DNA of 64,000 nt. It comes from Caldibacillus thermoamylovorans. GTDB lineage: Bacteria > Bacillota > Bacilli > Bacillales > Caldibacillaceae. The position numbers were made by a program, and so were the translations under genes. Below the pieces are notes generated by a model. It worked only from the letters and a program-made list of their open reading frames with translations. It had not been told where the DNA came from and searched no databases. Positions 28,405 to 37,711 of the stretch are shown here, in pieces; position 1 is the stretch's first letter, and each line of letters begins with the position of its first letter. The stretch lies in contig NZ_CCRF01000045.1 in NCBI RefSeq assembly GCF_000751775.1, forward strand, positions 1 through 64,000, in the 5' to 3' direction.

Positions 28405-29133
28405 ATGAAGAAGAAAAATAAAATAATGTTCTTTTTGATAACCATATTGGCAGGGTTTATGCTAGCGATTCAATTCAATACGACTCATCAAGAAAACAAT
28501 TTAGCTGATGATACGAGTGATTTATGGGAACTGCGTCAGCAATATTTGTCCGAAAAGGAATTGGAGACTTATTTTCATCAACAAATTCGTCAGTCTGAAG
28601 ATAAAATTGCTCAATACGAAACAGAAAGGCATAATCGTAATGGACAAGTTTTACAAGACACATTGAATGAACTAAAAAAAGAGGCCGGTTTGAAAGAAAT
28701 TTCCGGTCCGGGGATTATCCTATCTATAACGCCTGCCTATGAATACATTACTCCCGGTCAGAGTAAAGTATACATATCACCCGATGTATTAAGAAAATTA
28801 ATCAATGAATTGAATATGTATGGAGCTAAAGCGATATCTATTGCGGATCAACGAATCATATCAACAACAACCATTCGTAATATACAAGGTGAGACAAAAG
28901 TCGATGGTTACCCCCTTCGAAAATTTCCTTTAGAGATTAAGATCATTGCAAATGATCATGAGACAGTAAAAAAACTTTACAATCAGATGCAGATTTCAAC
29001 CGTTCCCGATGATTTTTTTATTGATAATTTGAAGGTATCGATATCAGAACCTCAGGAGGAAATCATAATTCCTGCCTATAGTAGTAGTGTTTCCGTTAAT
29101 CATATGCAAACTGTGAAAGAAGAAAGGAAATAA
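28405..29133 (+). CDS. ylxX: DUF881 protein YlxX
   Basis: This 242-residue paralogue of the preceding gene has an N-terminal membrane segment (about 5-20), a short coiled coil and a DUF881 domain (SGPGIILSITPAYEY, then ELNMYGAKAISIADQRI). The two probably arose by tandem duplication and are kept together in Bacillus. Function is unknown. The ATG at 28405 follows ATGGTGATCC, a weak ribosome site. Confidence 0.9.
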   Translation: MKKKNKIMFFLITILAGFMLAIQFNTTHQENNLADDTSDLWELRQQYLSEKELETYFHQQIRQSEDKIAQYETERHNRNGQVLQDTLNELKKEAGLKEISGPGIILSITPAYEYITPGQSKVYISPDVLRKLINELNMYGAKAISIADQRIISTTTIRNIQGETKVDGYPLRKFPLEIKIIANDHETVKKLYNQMQISTVPDDFFIDNLKVSISEPQEEIIIPAYSSSVSVNHMQTVKEERK

Positions 29134-29137
29134 CATT

Positions 29138-29500
29138 ATGTGGCTCCCCGTTTTAGGATTGGTAATCGGAATAACTTTAGGCTTATTAACAGATATGAGT
29201 GTCCCGCATGAATATCAAAACTATTTATCTATTGCTGTTCTGGCTGCCCTTGATACATTAATCGGAGGAATTAGAGCCCAATTGCAAAATTTATTTAATG
29301 AAAAAATCTTTGTTTCAGGGTTCTTTTTTAATATAATTTTAGCTGCAAGTTTAGCTTTCCTTGGCGTCCATCTTGGTGTAGACTTGTATTTAGCAGCAGT
29401 ATTTGCTTTTGGTGTTAGGCTATTTCAAAATATAGCTGTGATTAGAAGAATTTTATTGACCAAATGGGATCAGAAAAGAAAAAATGAAAAAGAAAGTTAA
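29138..29500 (+). CDS. sbp: Small basic membrane protein Sbp (DUF1290)
   Basis: This 120-residue protein has three to four membrane helices and a strongly basic C-terminus (TKWDQKRKNEKES). It belongs to the DUF1290 family that lies upstream of ftsA in Bacillus; its function is unknown. The ATG follows the ylxX stop by four bases, with GAAAGG upstream, so ylxW-ylxX-sbp form one translational run with divIB. Confidence 0.92.
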   Translation: MWLPVLGLVIGITLGLLTDMSVPHEYQNYLSIAVLAALDTLIGGIRAQLQNLFNEKIFVSGFFFNIILAASLAFLGVHLGVDLYLAAVFAFGVRLFQNIAVIRRILLTKWDQKRKNEKES

Positions 29501-29672
29501 AATTAAAGGAAAATCGGTGAAAAATAGCGAATATCTTAAATAAATCATTCAGGTTTTTCACTTTATATGAAATACTTCCAATTAAAACAGCAGTATTTTA
29601 TAGTAAGTATACACTTTTTCCATTATTTGGAACTTGTTGTTGTTCAATGAAAAGTAGGAGGAGGTGCCACAG

Positions 29673-30956
29673 ATGAACAGCAATGATATTTTTGTAAGTT
29701 TAGACATCGGTACATCCACGGTCAAAGTGATTATTGGGGAAATGGTTAATGATGTATTAAATATTATCGGCGTCGGTAATGTAAAGTCAGAAGGTCTGAA
29801 AAAAGGCTCGATTGTCGATATTGATAATACAGTCCAATCAATAAAACGTGCTGTTGAACAGGCAGAGCGGATGATTGGTATGGAGATTCGTCAAGTGATT
29901 GTTGGTATCCCTGCTCACCATGTTGACTTATTGGATTGTCATGGTGTCGTTGCTGTTAATGGAGAAAACAGGGAGATTACAAATGAAGACGTGGCAAGGG
30001 TGGTGGATGCGGCTCAAGTCATGTCAATCCCGCCGGATCGGGAAATCATCAATATTGTAAAAAAACAATTTATTGTTGATTCACAGGATGAAATTAATGA
30101 CCCCCGTGGAATGATCGGTGTACGCTTAGAAATGGAAGGATTTTTAGTTACTGGATCAAAAACATTGCTATTGAATATTCTCAGATGTGTGGAAAAAGCA
30201 GGACTTGAAATTATTGATATCGTTCTTCAGCCACTTGCATCCGGTGAGATAGCTTTATCCAAAGATGAAAAAAATCTTGGTTCTGCGCTAATTGATATTG
30301 GCGGGGGCTCCACAACGGTGACTGTATTTGAAGATGGATACATGAAAGGCACTTGTCTTTTACCCGTCGGCGGTGACCATATTACGAAAGACATTTCTAT
30401 TGTATTAAGAACTACAACAGAAGATGCTGAAAAGGTAAAATTAAAACATGGACATGCTTTTTATGACCATGCTTCTGTTGATGAAGTATTTGAACTTCCG
30501 ATCATCGGTACGAACCAAAAACAACAGTTTACACAGCTTGAACTAGCTGAAATTATTGAAGCAAGGGTTGCCGAAATTTTTGATTTCGTTCAAGATGAAC
30601 TGAGAAAAATGGGCGTAGATTATTTGCCCGGGGGGTATGTGATAACCGGAGGAGTCGCCAATATGCAAGGGCTGGCAGAACTTGCCCAAGCGATTTTTCA
30701 AAACCGTGTCCGAATCGCAATCCCTGACTATATAGGGGTGCGAGAACCACAGTATGCGACTGCAGTTGGTATGATCAAATATTTTTATAAGAATGCGAGA
30801 TTACAAGGAAGATTTCTAGATTCGGTCGTTATGCCAATGGAACAGAAGGAAAAAAGAACAGTGAAACAGCAACCTGCCAAAGGGAAAAATTCAAATTTAC
30901 ATGAAGAAAAATTAGCTAGTAAAATGAAAAGATTTCTTGGTTCTTTTTTTGAATAA
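29673..30956 (+). CDS. ftsA: Cell division protein FtsA
   Basis: FtsA is an actin-like ATPase that tethers FtsZ filaments to the membrane. The 427-residue protein has the phosphate-1 loop SLDIGTSTVKVIIGE near the start, the phosphate-2 motif LIDIGGGSTTVTVF, and a C-terminal amphipathic end (SKMKRFLGSFFE) for membrane binding. I start at ATG 29673, five bases after GGAGGTG; an in-frame TTG-type start three codons upstream overlaps that site. ftsZ follows 39 bases later. The 172-base gap upstream is expected to hold sigma-A and sigma-H promoters, but none is clear enough to call. Confidence 0.97.
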   Translation: MNSNDIFVSLDIGTSTVKVIIGEMVNDVLNIIGVGNVKSEGLKKGSIVDIDNTVQSIKRAVEQAERMIGMEIRQVIVGIPAHHVDLLDCHGVVAVNGENREITNEDVARVVDAAQVMSIPPDREIINIVKKQFIVDSQDEINDPRGMIGVRLEMEGFLVTGSKTLLLNILRCVEKAGLEIIDIVLQPLASGEIALSKDEKNLGSALIDIGGGSTTVTVFEDGYMKGTCLLPVGGDHITKDISIVLRTTTEDAEKVKLKHGHAFYDHASVDEVFELPIIGTNQKQQFTQLELAEIIEARVAEIFDFVQDELRKMGVDYLPGGYVITGGVANMQGLAELAQAIFQNRVRIAIPDYIGVREPQYATAVGMIKYFYKNARLQGRFLDSVVMPMEQKEKRTVKQQPAKGKNSNLHEEKLASKMKRFLGSFFE

Positions 30957-30995
30957 ATGCATAGGTTTAAGTAATTTGAATTAGGAGGATTTTGC

Positions 30996-32147
30996 ATGTT
31001 GGATTTTGAAACATACGTAGACCAATTAGCAACAATTAAAGTAATTGGTGTTGGTGGCGGCGGAAACAATGCAGTCAATCGCATGATCGAACACGGCGTC
31101 CAGGGGGTTGAATTTATCGCTGTCAATACAGATGCCCAAGCTTTGAATCTTTCAAAAGCGGAAATAAAACTGCAAATTGGCTCCAAATTAACCCGTGGTC
31201 TTGGAGCAGGTGCAAATCCGGAAGTTGGGAAGAAAGCCGCTGAAGAGAGTAAAGAACAAATTGAAGAAGTGATTAAAGGGGCAGATATGGTCTTTGTCAC
31301 GGCAGGAATGGGCGGTGGAACCGGAACTGGTGCGGCGCCTATAATTGCCAGTATTGCAAAAGAATTAGGTGCTTTAACTGTCGGTGTTGTTACTCGTCCG
31401 TTCAGCTTTGAAGGGAAAAAACGGGCTACGCAAGCTGCCAATGGGATTACTTCGATGAAAGAAGCCGTTGACACATTAATTGTTATTCCGAACGACCGTC
31501 TTCTTGAAATTGTGGACAAGAGCACACCGATGTTAGAAGCTTTTAAAGAGGCTGATAATGTCCTTCGTCAAGGTGTTCAAGGTATTTCTGACTTAATTAC
31601 CACTCCTGGTCTCATTAATCTCGACTTTGCCGATGTGAAAACCATTATGTCCAATAAAGGATCCGCTCTTATGGGAATCGGTATTGCCTCTGGTGAAAGC
31701 CGTGCTCAAGAAGCCGCTAAAAAAGCTATATCTTCTCCTTTACTGGAAACATCGATTGATGGTGCTCAAGGAGTTCTAATGAACATAACGGGTGGAATGA
31801 ATTTGAGTTTGTATGAAGTACAGGAAGCTGCCGATATCGTTGCCTCTGCATCTGATCAAGAAGTGAACATGATTTTTGGTTCTGTCATTAATGAAAATTT
31901 GAATGATGAAATTGTTGTTACGGTAATTGCAACCGGATTTAGGGAAGAAAACGATCAAAATAAACCAACCCGACCAACTCATAGTCATAACAAGAACCTT
32001 AATACAAACCAAACACATCAAAAACAAAATCGCGAGACACCGGTTCGAGAAGAAAAACATCAAGAACCAACTCGAACAAATTCCAGCACACAGGAAGATT
32101 TACTGGATATTCCTACATTTTTGAGAAACAGAAATAATCGAATCTGA
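30996..32147 (+). CDS. ftsZ: Cell division GTPase FtsZ
   Basis: FtsZ is the tubulin-like GTPase that forms the division ring. The 383-residue protein has the nucleotide loop [13 protein letters not shown] (about 18-30), the GTPase signature GGGTGTG at 106-112, and the T7 loop [12 protein letters not shown] disordered, asparagine- and histidine-rich linker (about 320-365) follows, then the conserved tail [15 protein letters not shown] that binds FtsA and SepF. TAGGAGG precedes the ATG. The bpr gene found downstream in B. subtilis is absent. Confidence 0.98.
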   Translation: MLDFETYVDQLATIKVIGVGGGGNNAVNRMIEHGVQGVEFIAVNTDAQALNLSKAEIKLQIGSKLTRGLGAGANPEVGKKAAEESKEQIEEVIKGADMVFVTAGMGGGTGTGAAPIIASIAKELGALTVGVVTRPFSFEGKKRATQAANGITSMKEAVDTLIVIPNDRLLEIVDKSTPMLEAFKEADNVLRQGVQGISDLITTPGLINLDFADVKTIMSNKGSALMGIGIASGESRAQEAAKKAISSPLLETSIDGAQGVLMNITGGMNLSLYEVQEAADIVASASDQEVNMIFGSVINENLNDEIVVTVIATGFREENDQNKPTRPTHSHNKNLNTNQTHQKQNRETPVREEKHQEPTRTNSSTQEDLLDIPTFLRNRNNRI

Positions 32148-32185
32148 TATTTAGCTGTTACTCAAAGATATAAAGAAAAAATATA

Positions 32186-32272
32186 AGGCTGTTCTTGAAA
32201 CGCAGCAACTCATGCTTTACAGAATTTTTTAGAAAATCTGTAAGGGAGCTGCTTTTCGAGAACAGCTTTTTT
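32186..32272 (+). terminator. Extended hairpin terminator after ftsZ
   Basis: GGCTGTTCTTGAAACGCAGC (from 32187) pairs with a 3' arm ending GCTGCTTTTCGAGAACAGC, followed by TTTTTT to 32272. A second TTACAGA/TCTGTAA stem lies at the tip. The fold spans about 85 nt, unusually long for a terminator. Confidence 0.85.
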
Positions 32273-32385
32273 GTAGAAAAATTTTTGTGAAAACCTCGGA
32301 TTCGTTTTATTGTTTCACTTCAAGGACAGGCTGCAATAACAAAATTTCTCCTTTCGTAATAATCGAAAAAGATCATTCCGATTCT

Positions 32386-32472
32386 TTTGACAAAATCGGA
32401 GAAAATTCCTGAAAACTTCTTAAATTTTACGGTCAAAAAGCGACACACTTTTACGAGAGGCAGTGCTATACT
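32386..32472 (+). promoter_or_regulatory. spoIIG promoter region with Spo0A box
   Basis: TTTGACAAA (32386-32394), read on the other strand as TTTGTCAAA, fits the Spo0A box TTTGTCRAA completely. GCGACA (32440-32445), which overlaps a partial Spo0A box on the opposite strand, lies 21 bases before TATACT (32467-32472). B. subtilis spoIIG has a Spo0A-activated sigma-A promoter with a similarly long spacer. The assignment is by analogy. Confidence 0.5.
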
Positions 32473-32556
32473 TTTTCATAACATAAAAATACTAGAGAGC
32501 CGCCTTTTTACTAGGGCTAAGTAATTCCGTTCTTTGGAGAAAAGGGGAATGAGGGG

Positions 32557-33480
32557 TTGACCTTATATTTAGATATTATTTGGCTTTTAAATTTTTTGTT
32601 TGATAGCATGCTCTTATCATTGACCGGTGTTATATTAAAAAGAAAAATTCGAAAACGGAAAATTTTTTTTGGTGGTTTGATTGGCTCGATTATCGTGTTT
32701 GCTCCCTTTATAACGAATGCTGCTTTGTTTTCTTCTCCTCTTTTTAAAATAGCAATTTCAGTACTGATGGTATGGATTGCTTTTGGTTTCAAGCGAATGC
32801 GGTTTTTCTTTACCAATTTATCTGCATTTTATTTACTCACTTTTGCGATTGGGGGAGCGCTAATTGGTTTGCATTATTTATTTAGTTTCCAATATAACGC
32901 AGCAAATGCTTTATTTTTAACTAATATCCGTGGCTTTGGGGATCCGATCAGTTGGTTGTTTGTCATCATTGGGTTTCCAATACTTTATTTTTTTTCAAAG
33001 GATACTTTTGATAAATGTGAAACTGTCAAAATAGAGTATGAAAATCTTGTGGATGTTGAAATCTCAATTAACAATCAAACAAAACAATTAAGGGGGCTGG
33101 TAGACAGTGGAAATCAATTATATGATCCTTTGACAAAAAAACCGGTTTTAATTGTCTCACTAAGAAAAACAGCCGGTTTCTTTCCAAAAGAGGTTTTAGC
33201 GGTTTTTGAAGATGTTCATCAACTTTGGAAGGAAAATGAATTACCATCGGAATGGATGAATAAAATTTCCATCATTCCATATCGGGTTGTTGGTAAAGAC
33301 AATTTGCTTCTGGCTGCCGTTAAACCGGACAAAGTAGTTATTCGCGTTGACAAAAAGATTTATCAAACAAACCGGCTTTTGTTGGCATTTATCAATCAAA
33401 CATTATCCGCTGATGATCGTTTTGATTGTATCATTCATCCAAAAATTTTAGCACAATCGCATCACGAACAAGTTTCCTGA
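32557..33480 (+). CDS. spoIIGA: Sigma-E processing aspartic protease SpoIIGA
   Basis: SpoIIGA cleaves pro-sigma-E in the mother cell after signalling by SpoIIR. The 307-residue protein has five membrane helices (within residues 1-150) and a C-terminal aspartic protease domain with the motif [11 protein letters not shown], whose catalytic Asp is residue 183. The start is TTG 32557, nine bases after AAAAGGGG, giving [16 protein letters not shown], the family start. sigE follows 95 bases later, so protease and substrate are coexpressed. Confidence 0.96.
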   Translation: MTLYLDIIWLLNFLFDSMLLSLTGVILKRKIRKRKIFFGGLIGSIIVFAPFITNAALFSSPLFKIAISVLMVWIAFGFKRMRFFFTNLSAFYLLTFAIGGALIGLHYLFSFQYNAANALFLTNIRGFGDPISWLFVIIGFPILYFFSKDTFDKCETVKIEYENLVDVEISINNQTKQLRGLVDSGNQLYDPLTKKPVLIVSLRKTAGFFPKEVLAVFEDVHQLWKENELPSEWMNKISIIPYRVVGKDNLLLAAVKPDKVVIRVDKKIYQTNRLLLAFINQTLSADDRFDCIIHPKILAQSHHEQVS

Positions 33481-33575
33481 TGGTAATGATCATAGACAAA
33501 GTCAAGTGCGTTCAATTCGTTCAAGCACGTTTCGTTTGCTTTAATCAAGTGGCTATGTTAGAGAGGGGAATGGTC

Positions 33576-34295
33576 ATGAAAAAATTGAAATTTCATTTTT
33601 ACTATTATTGGAACAAGTTGTTAAAGAAACTAAAGTTAAAAACCGATGAAATCTATTATATCGGAGGCAGTGAAGCTCTTCCGCCACCACTTTCCAAAGA
33701 AGAGGAAGAGATTTTAATCAATAAACTTCCTAAAGGGGATGAAACAGCCCGTTCGCTGTTAATTGAAAGAAATTTACGGCTCGTCGTTTATATTGCGAAA
33801 AAATTTGAAAATACCGGCATTAATATTGAAGATCTAATTAGTATTGGCACCATTGGATTAATAAAAGCGGTCAATACGTTTAATCCGGAAAAAAAGATTA
33901 AATTAGCCACGTATGCTTCGCGCTGTATTGAGAACGAAATATTAATGTATTTACGGAGAAACAATAAAGTACGCTCAGAGGTTTCTTTCGATGAACCATT
34001 AAATATTGATTGGGACGGGAACGAACTCCTTCTATCAGACGTGCTTGGAACAGAAAATGATATTATCACGAAAGATTTGGAAGCGCGTGTCGATCGAAAA
34101 CTGCTGATGAAAGCTTTACATACATTATCCGATCGTGAAAAGCAAATTATGGAATTGCGCTTTGGTCTGGTAGGAGGCGAGGAAAAAACACAAAAAGATG
34201 TTGCCGACATGTTAGGTATATCACAATCCTATATTTCAAGATTGGAAAAGAGAATATTCAAAAGATTGAGGAAAGAGTTTGAAAAAATGGTTTAA
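33576..34295 (+). CDS. sigE: RNA polymerase sporulation sigma factor SigE
   Basis: Sigma-E directs early mother-cell transcription. The 239-residue product has an amphipathic pro-sequence (about residues 1-29, ending near DEIYYIGG, the SpoIIGA cleavage region). Region 2 ([12 protein letters not shown], then [12 protein letters not shown] and [16 protein letters not shown]) and region 4 ([20 protein letters not shown]) are clear. I start at ATG 33576, seven bases after GAGAGGGG, giving the conserved MKKLK start. The frame is open 50 codons upstream, but those residues are not part of the family. Confidence 0.98.
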   Translation: MKKLKFHFYYYWNKLLKKLKLKTDEIYYIGGSEALPPPLSKEEEEILINKLPKGDETARSLLIERNLRLVVYIAKKFENTGINIEDLISIGTIGLIKAVNTFNPEKKIKLATYASRCIENEILMYLRRNNKVRSEVSFDEPLNIDWDGNELLLSDVLGTENDIITKDLEARVDRKLLMKALHTLSDREKQIMELRFGLVGGEEKTQKDVADMLGISQSYISRLEKRIFKRLRKEFEKMV

Positions 34296-34381
34296 TATTA
34301 TTTTTGAAAAATATTTTTCGCTAGTTTCCTTTATTTATCAAGGATAGGAAGTTTATCGAAAAATCACTCATTTGTTACAGT

Positions 34382-34410
34382 GCATATTTTTCCTTCCCAG
34401 GGAGATACTG
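34382..34410 (+). promoter_or_regulatory. Sigma-F (and sigma-G) promoter of sigG
   Basis: GCATA (34382-34386), 14 bases, then GGAGATACTG (34401-34410) fits the sigma-F -10 pattern GGNRANAHTR at every position. This agrees with sigG being a sigma-F target in B. subtilis with later autoregulation. The start of sigG is 37 bases downstream. Confidence 0.75.
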
Positions 34411-34447
34411 AATTTTGTAAAAGCATTCCTCGGAGGAGGGAAACCTT

Positions 34448-35221
34448 ATGCGTAACAAAGTTGAAATCTGTGGTGTAGATACATCCAAACTTCCGGTTTT
34501 AAAAAATGAAGAAATGAGGGAATTATTTAAGGAAATGCAAAATGGCGATTTGTATGCCAGGGAAAAATTAATTAACGGAAATTTGCGATTAGTTTTAAGT
34601 GTGATTCAACGATTTAATAATCGTGGTGAGTATGTCGATGATTTGTTTCAAGTTGGCTGTATCGGATTAATGAAATCAATTGATAATTTTGATTTGAGTC
34701 AAAATGTTCGATTCTCCACCTATGCAGTTCCAATGATTATTGGGGAAATTCGCCGGTATCTTCGGGATAATAACCCGATCCGAGTCTCCCGGTCATTGCG
34801 TGATATTGCGTATAAATCGTTACAAATCCGCGAACGGTTAATTGCTGAAACATCGAAGGAACCGACGGCTGAGGAAATTGCCAAAGAGTTAGGTGTTCCT
34901 CAAGAAGAAATCGTCTTTGCTTTAGATGCGATTCAAGACCCGGTTTCCTTATTTGAACCGATATACAATGATGGTGGAGATCCGATTTATGTAATGGACC
35001 AATTAAGCGATGAAAAAAATAAAGATTCCAATTGGATTGATGAAATAGCATTAAAAGAGGGTATGCGCCGTTTAAATGAGCGGGAAAAAATGATCTTGAA
35101 AAAAAGGTTCTTCCAAGGAAAAACACAGATGGAAGTCGCAGAAGAAATCGGTATTTCACAAGCGCAAGTTTCTCGTCTTGAGAAAGCAGCCATTAAAGTT
35201 GTGGCAAAAAATATTCAGTAA
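34448..35221 (+). CDS. sigG: RNA polymerase sporulation sigma factor SigG
   Basis: Sigma-G directs late forespore transcription. The 257-residue protein has the N-terminal MRNKVEICGVDTSKLPVL segment, region 2 (NLRLVLSVIQRF, then FQVGCIGLMKSIDNFD and RFSTYAVPMIIGEIRR), region 3 and region 4 (TQMEVAEEIGISQAQVSRLE). CTCGGAGGAGG precedes the ATG. It has its own forespore promoter. A terminator begins at the stop codon. The B. subtilis genes ylmA and ylmC, usually between sigG and pgeF, are absent. Confidence 0.98.
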   Translation: MRNKVEICGVDTSKLPVLKNEEMRELFKEMQNGDLYAREKLINGNLRLVLSVIQRFNNRGEYVDDLFQVGCIGLMKSIDNFDLSQNVRFSTYAVPMIIGEIRRYLRDNNPIRVSRSLRDIAYKSLQIRERLIAETSKEPTAEEIAKELGVPQEEIVFALDAIQDPVSLFEPIYNDGGDPIYVMDQLSDEKNKDSNWIDEIALKEGMRRLNEREKMILKKRFFQGKTQMEVAEEIGISQAQVSRLEKAAIKVVAKNIQ

Positions 35222-35249
35222 GCCTCCTTTAAAAGGTGGCTTTTTTTTT
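35221..35249 (+). terminator. Terminator after sigG
   Basis: AGCCTCCTT (35221-35229) pairs with AAGGTGGCT (with one mismatch), followed by nine T residues. Confidence 0.9.
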
Positions 35250-35363
35250 GTTTTAAAAAAAAAGCACAAGTCATCTGTCGCTTTAGGCTAGTTAATAAAA
35301 CGAACCTAAAATTAATCATTTGTATTTTATTCTGTGAGAAAAGAACAGTAATATTAGAAACAA

Positions 35364-35391
35364 TTGCTTAATTTTGAACGAATAGTATGAT
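35364..35391 (+). promoter_or_regulatory. Candidate sigma-A promoter of the pgeF-ylm operon
   Basis: TTGCTT (35364-35369) and TATGAT (35386-35391) lie 16 bases apart and 45 bases before pgeF. It is the first visible promoter after the sigG terminator. Confidence 0.45.
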
Positions 35392-35436
35392 AAACTGAAA
35401 TATGTATTGTGTGATGTGAAGAGATGAGGGAATCAT

Positions 35437-36258
35437 ATGACTGAACCGTTCCATCTAATGGATGATTCATATTTTTTAATTAAAAATTGGCAAAAAATAA
35501 ACCCGAGAATTTTTGCGGGATTTACAACGAAAATGGGCGGAATAAGCAGTGGCCCGTATTTTAATAATAATATGGGACTACATGTTGGCGATGATAACGC
35601 TAAAGTCGTTTTTAACCGAAACCAATTTGCAAAAAAAATCAATTTTCCCATTTCCAATTGGGTGTGCTGTGAACAAACCCATGGTTCGAATGTACAGTAC
35701 ATTGCAGAAACAGATTGGGGAAAAGGGACTGAATCTTATGGAGATAGTTTAAAAGATTGTGATGGGATCTATACAGATAAAGGGGATACTTTACTTGCTC
35801 TTTGCTTTGCAGATTGTGTACCTATCTATTTTTTTGCACCAAAGTATGGACTTTTTGGAATTGTTCATGCGGGTTGGAAAGGTACGGTAAAAAATATAAG
35901 CCATTCACTCATTGAACAGTGGAGAAGTCGTGGAATTCCCGTGGAAAAAATATTCGTAACCATTGGTCCTTCCATTTGCAATCAATGCTATATTGTAGAT
36001 AATAAAATTATAGATCAAGTTGAAAAACTTCCGCTAAACGCTGTACAACGTTTTTATACTCAAGTAGAAAAAAGTCAATATCAAATCGATTTAAAAGCAT
36101 TAAATCAAGCCTTGTTAGAAAATGAAGGGATTTTGCCCGACAATATTCAAGTATCCGGTCTTTGTTCCAGCTGTGACCAAACTTATTTTTATTCCCATCG
36201 CCGCGATAAAGGACAAACAGGTCGAATGATAGGTTTTATTGGAATCAGGGAGGCATAA
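35437..36258 (+). CDS. ylmD: Peptidoglycan editing factor PgeF (YlmD, multicopper-oxidase-like fold)
   Basis: This 273-residue member of the PgeF/YfiH family has been described in E. coli as removing misincorporated residues from the peptidoglycan stem peptide; purine nucleoside activity has also been reported for the fold. Conserved metal-site segments are present: CEQTHGSNV, LCFADCVPIYF, IVHAGWKGT and SICNQCY. GATGAGGG precedes the ATG. ylmE follows three bases after the stop. The cysteines and histidines expected for the metal centre are all in place. Confidence 0.92.
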   Translation: MTEPFHLMDDSYFLIKNWQKINPRIFAGFTTKMGGISSGPYFNNNMGLHVGDDNAKVVFNRNQFAKKINFPISNWVCCEQTHGSNVQYIAETDWGKGTESYGDSLKDCDGIYTDKGDTLLALCFADCVPIYFFAPKYGLFGIVHAGWKGTVKNISHSLIEQWRSRGIPVEKIFVTIGPSICNQCYIVDNKIIDQVEKLPLNAVQRFYTQVEKSQYQIDLKALNQALLENEGILPDNIQVSGLCSSCDQTYFYSHRRDKGQTGRMIGFIGIREA

Positions 36259-36261
36259 ACA

Positions 36262-36936
36262 TTGAAAAGCGTTGAAAGTAATTTACAAATCATCACAGAA
36301 AAAATTGCGAAAGCTTGCGAAAAAGTAGGGCGAGATCCGGAAGAAGTAACGATTATCGCCGTAACAAAATATGTGAAGATTGAACGCGCTCAAGAGGCTT
36401 TGAAAGCAGGAATTATTCATTTAGGGGAAAATCGCGATCAAGAATTGCTGAAAAAATATGAAGTTTTAGGGAATCAACCGATTTGGCACTTTATCGGAAC
36501 ATTGCAAACAAGGAAAGTGAAAAAGATTATTGATAAAGTTGACTATATTCATTCCCTTGATCGGCTTTCATTAGCTGAAGAGATTCATAAACGGGCCAAC
36601 AGAAAGATACCTTGCTTTGTTCAAGTGAATGTAAGCGGGGAAGAATCGAAACATGGATTGCCACCTGAAGAAGTTCTTCCGTTTATCCAGCAATTAGCAA
36701 TGTATTCAAATATTGAAATTGTCGGTTTAATGACAATGGCACCATATATTAAAGACGAACAAATATTGAGGAACTGTTTCCGTTCCTTAAAACAGCTTCA
36801 GGATGAAATTCAAAATCTGAAATTACCTTATGCCCCTTGTACAGAATTATCTATGGGGATGTCTAATGATTATGAAATTGCCGTTGAAGAAGGGGCGACA
36901 TTTGTTCGAATCGGTACATCTTTGGTCGGTGAGTAA
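36262..36936 (+). CDS. ylmE: PLP homeostasis protein YlmE (YggS/PROSC family)
   Basis: This 224-residue single-domain alanine-racemase-fold protein binds pyridoxal phosphate without known catalysis and helps keep PLP balance. The PLP lysine is Lys36 in AVTKYVKIE. Family segments [46 protein letters not shown] and [16 protein letters not shown] are present. The start is TTG 36262 after AGGGAGG. Closely spaced with pgeF and sepF, as in most Firmicutes. Confidence 0.94.
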   Translation: MKSVESNLQIITEKIAKACEKVGRDPEEVTIIAVTKYVKIERAQEALKAGIIHLGENRDQELLKKYEVLGNQPIWHFIGTLQTRKVKKIIDKVDYIHSLDRLSLAEEIHKRANRKIPCFVQVNVSGEESKHGLPPEEVLPFIQQLAMYSNIEIVGLMTMAPYIKDEQILRNCFRSLKQLQDEIQNLKLPYAPCTELSMGMSNDYEIAVEEGATFVRIGTSLVGE

Positions 36937-36954
36937 ATCGGGAGGTGAAGAATT

Positions 36955-37401
36955 TTGGGTATAAAGTCGAAATTCAAAACATGGTTTTTCTTAGATGATA
37001 ATTATGAAGACGAATACGAAGCGGAGTATGATGAACCGGTAGAATATGAAAATACCACCGGACCGTCGCGCTTCCAACAACAAAAGAAAAACGTTGTCAG
37101 TTTACAAAGTATAAAAAGTTCCTCAAAGCTCGTTTTAGTTGAACCGCGAGTTTTTAATGATGCTCAAGAAATTGCTGATCATTTAAAAAATCGCAGAACC
37201 GTTGTTGTTAATTTGCAGAGAGTCGAAAAAACAGAAGCGCGAAGAATTGTCGATTTTTTAAGCGGCACCGTTTACGCCATCGGTGGCGAAATCCAAAAAA
37301 TCGGTTCATATATTGTGTTATGCACACCGGATAATGTGGAAGTAACCGGTGCGATTTCCGACGCTTTTATCAACAATAATTTTGAAGACACGAGGTGGTA
37401 A
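36955..37401 (+). CDS. sepF: Cell division protein SepF
   Basis: SepF is a membrane-associated protein that bundles FtsZ filaments and tethers the ring. The 148-residue protein has an N-terminal amphipathic membrane-binding helix ([12 protein letters not shown]), an acidic linker (about 15-55), and a C-terminal polymerising and FtsZ-binding domain (about 60-145, with [20 protein letters not shown]). The start is TTG 36955, five to six bases after GGGAGGTGAAG. Confidence 0.95.
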   Translation: MGIKSKFKTWFFLDDNYEDEYEAEYDEPVEYENTTGPSRFQQQKKNVVSLQSIKSSSKLVLVEPRVFNDAQEIADHLKNRRTVVVNLQRVEKTEARRIVDFLSGTVYAIGGEIQKIGSYIVLCTPDNVEVTGAISDAFINNNFEDTRW

Positions 37402-37409
37402 AAGAAATT

Positions 37410-37670
37410 ATGTCAATCATTTTTGATATTATTCATTCTGTATTTAACATTTATTTTTATGCTTTACTCATTTATATTTTCATGTCTTGGATTCCCGGAG
37501 CGAGGGAGTCACAAATCGGTCAATTCCTTGGAAGTATTTGTGAACCATATTTGGAGCAGTTTCGAAAATTTATCCCGCCTATTGGCATGTTCGATTTTTC
37601 ACCAATTGTTGCGTTATTTGTTTTACAATTAGCCCAAGTCGGTTTAAATTCGATCCAAACATGGATTTAG
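37410..37670 (+). CDS. ylmG: YggT-family membrane protein YlmG
   Basis: This 86-residue protein has two membrane helices and the YggT-family centre FMSWIPGARESQIGQFLG followed by CEPYLEQFRKFIPP. The family is linked to division and osmotic stress, but no activity is established. I prefer ATG 37410, preceded by GAGGTGG; a GTG at 37395 would overlap sepF and add five residues. It lies in the sepF-ylmG-ylmH run. Confidence 0.92.
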   Translation: MSIIFDIIHSVFNIYFYALLIYIFMSWIPGARESQIGQFLGSICEPYLEQFRKFIPPIGMFDFSPIVALFVLQLAQVGLNSIQTWI

Positions 37671-37711
37671 TTATCTATCATCAATGATACATCTTGAAAT
37701 AAGGAGAAGTT

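Noticed and set aside
30785-31525. 246-codon minus-strand frame opposite ftsA and ftsZ
   Set aside because: It overlaps two certain essential genes, is rich in Pro, Ala and Ser as antisense shadows are, and has no ribosome site.
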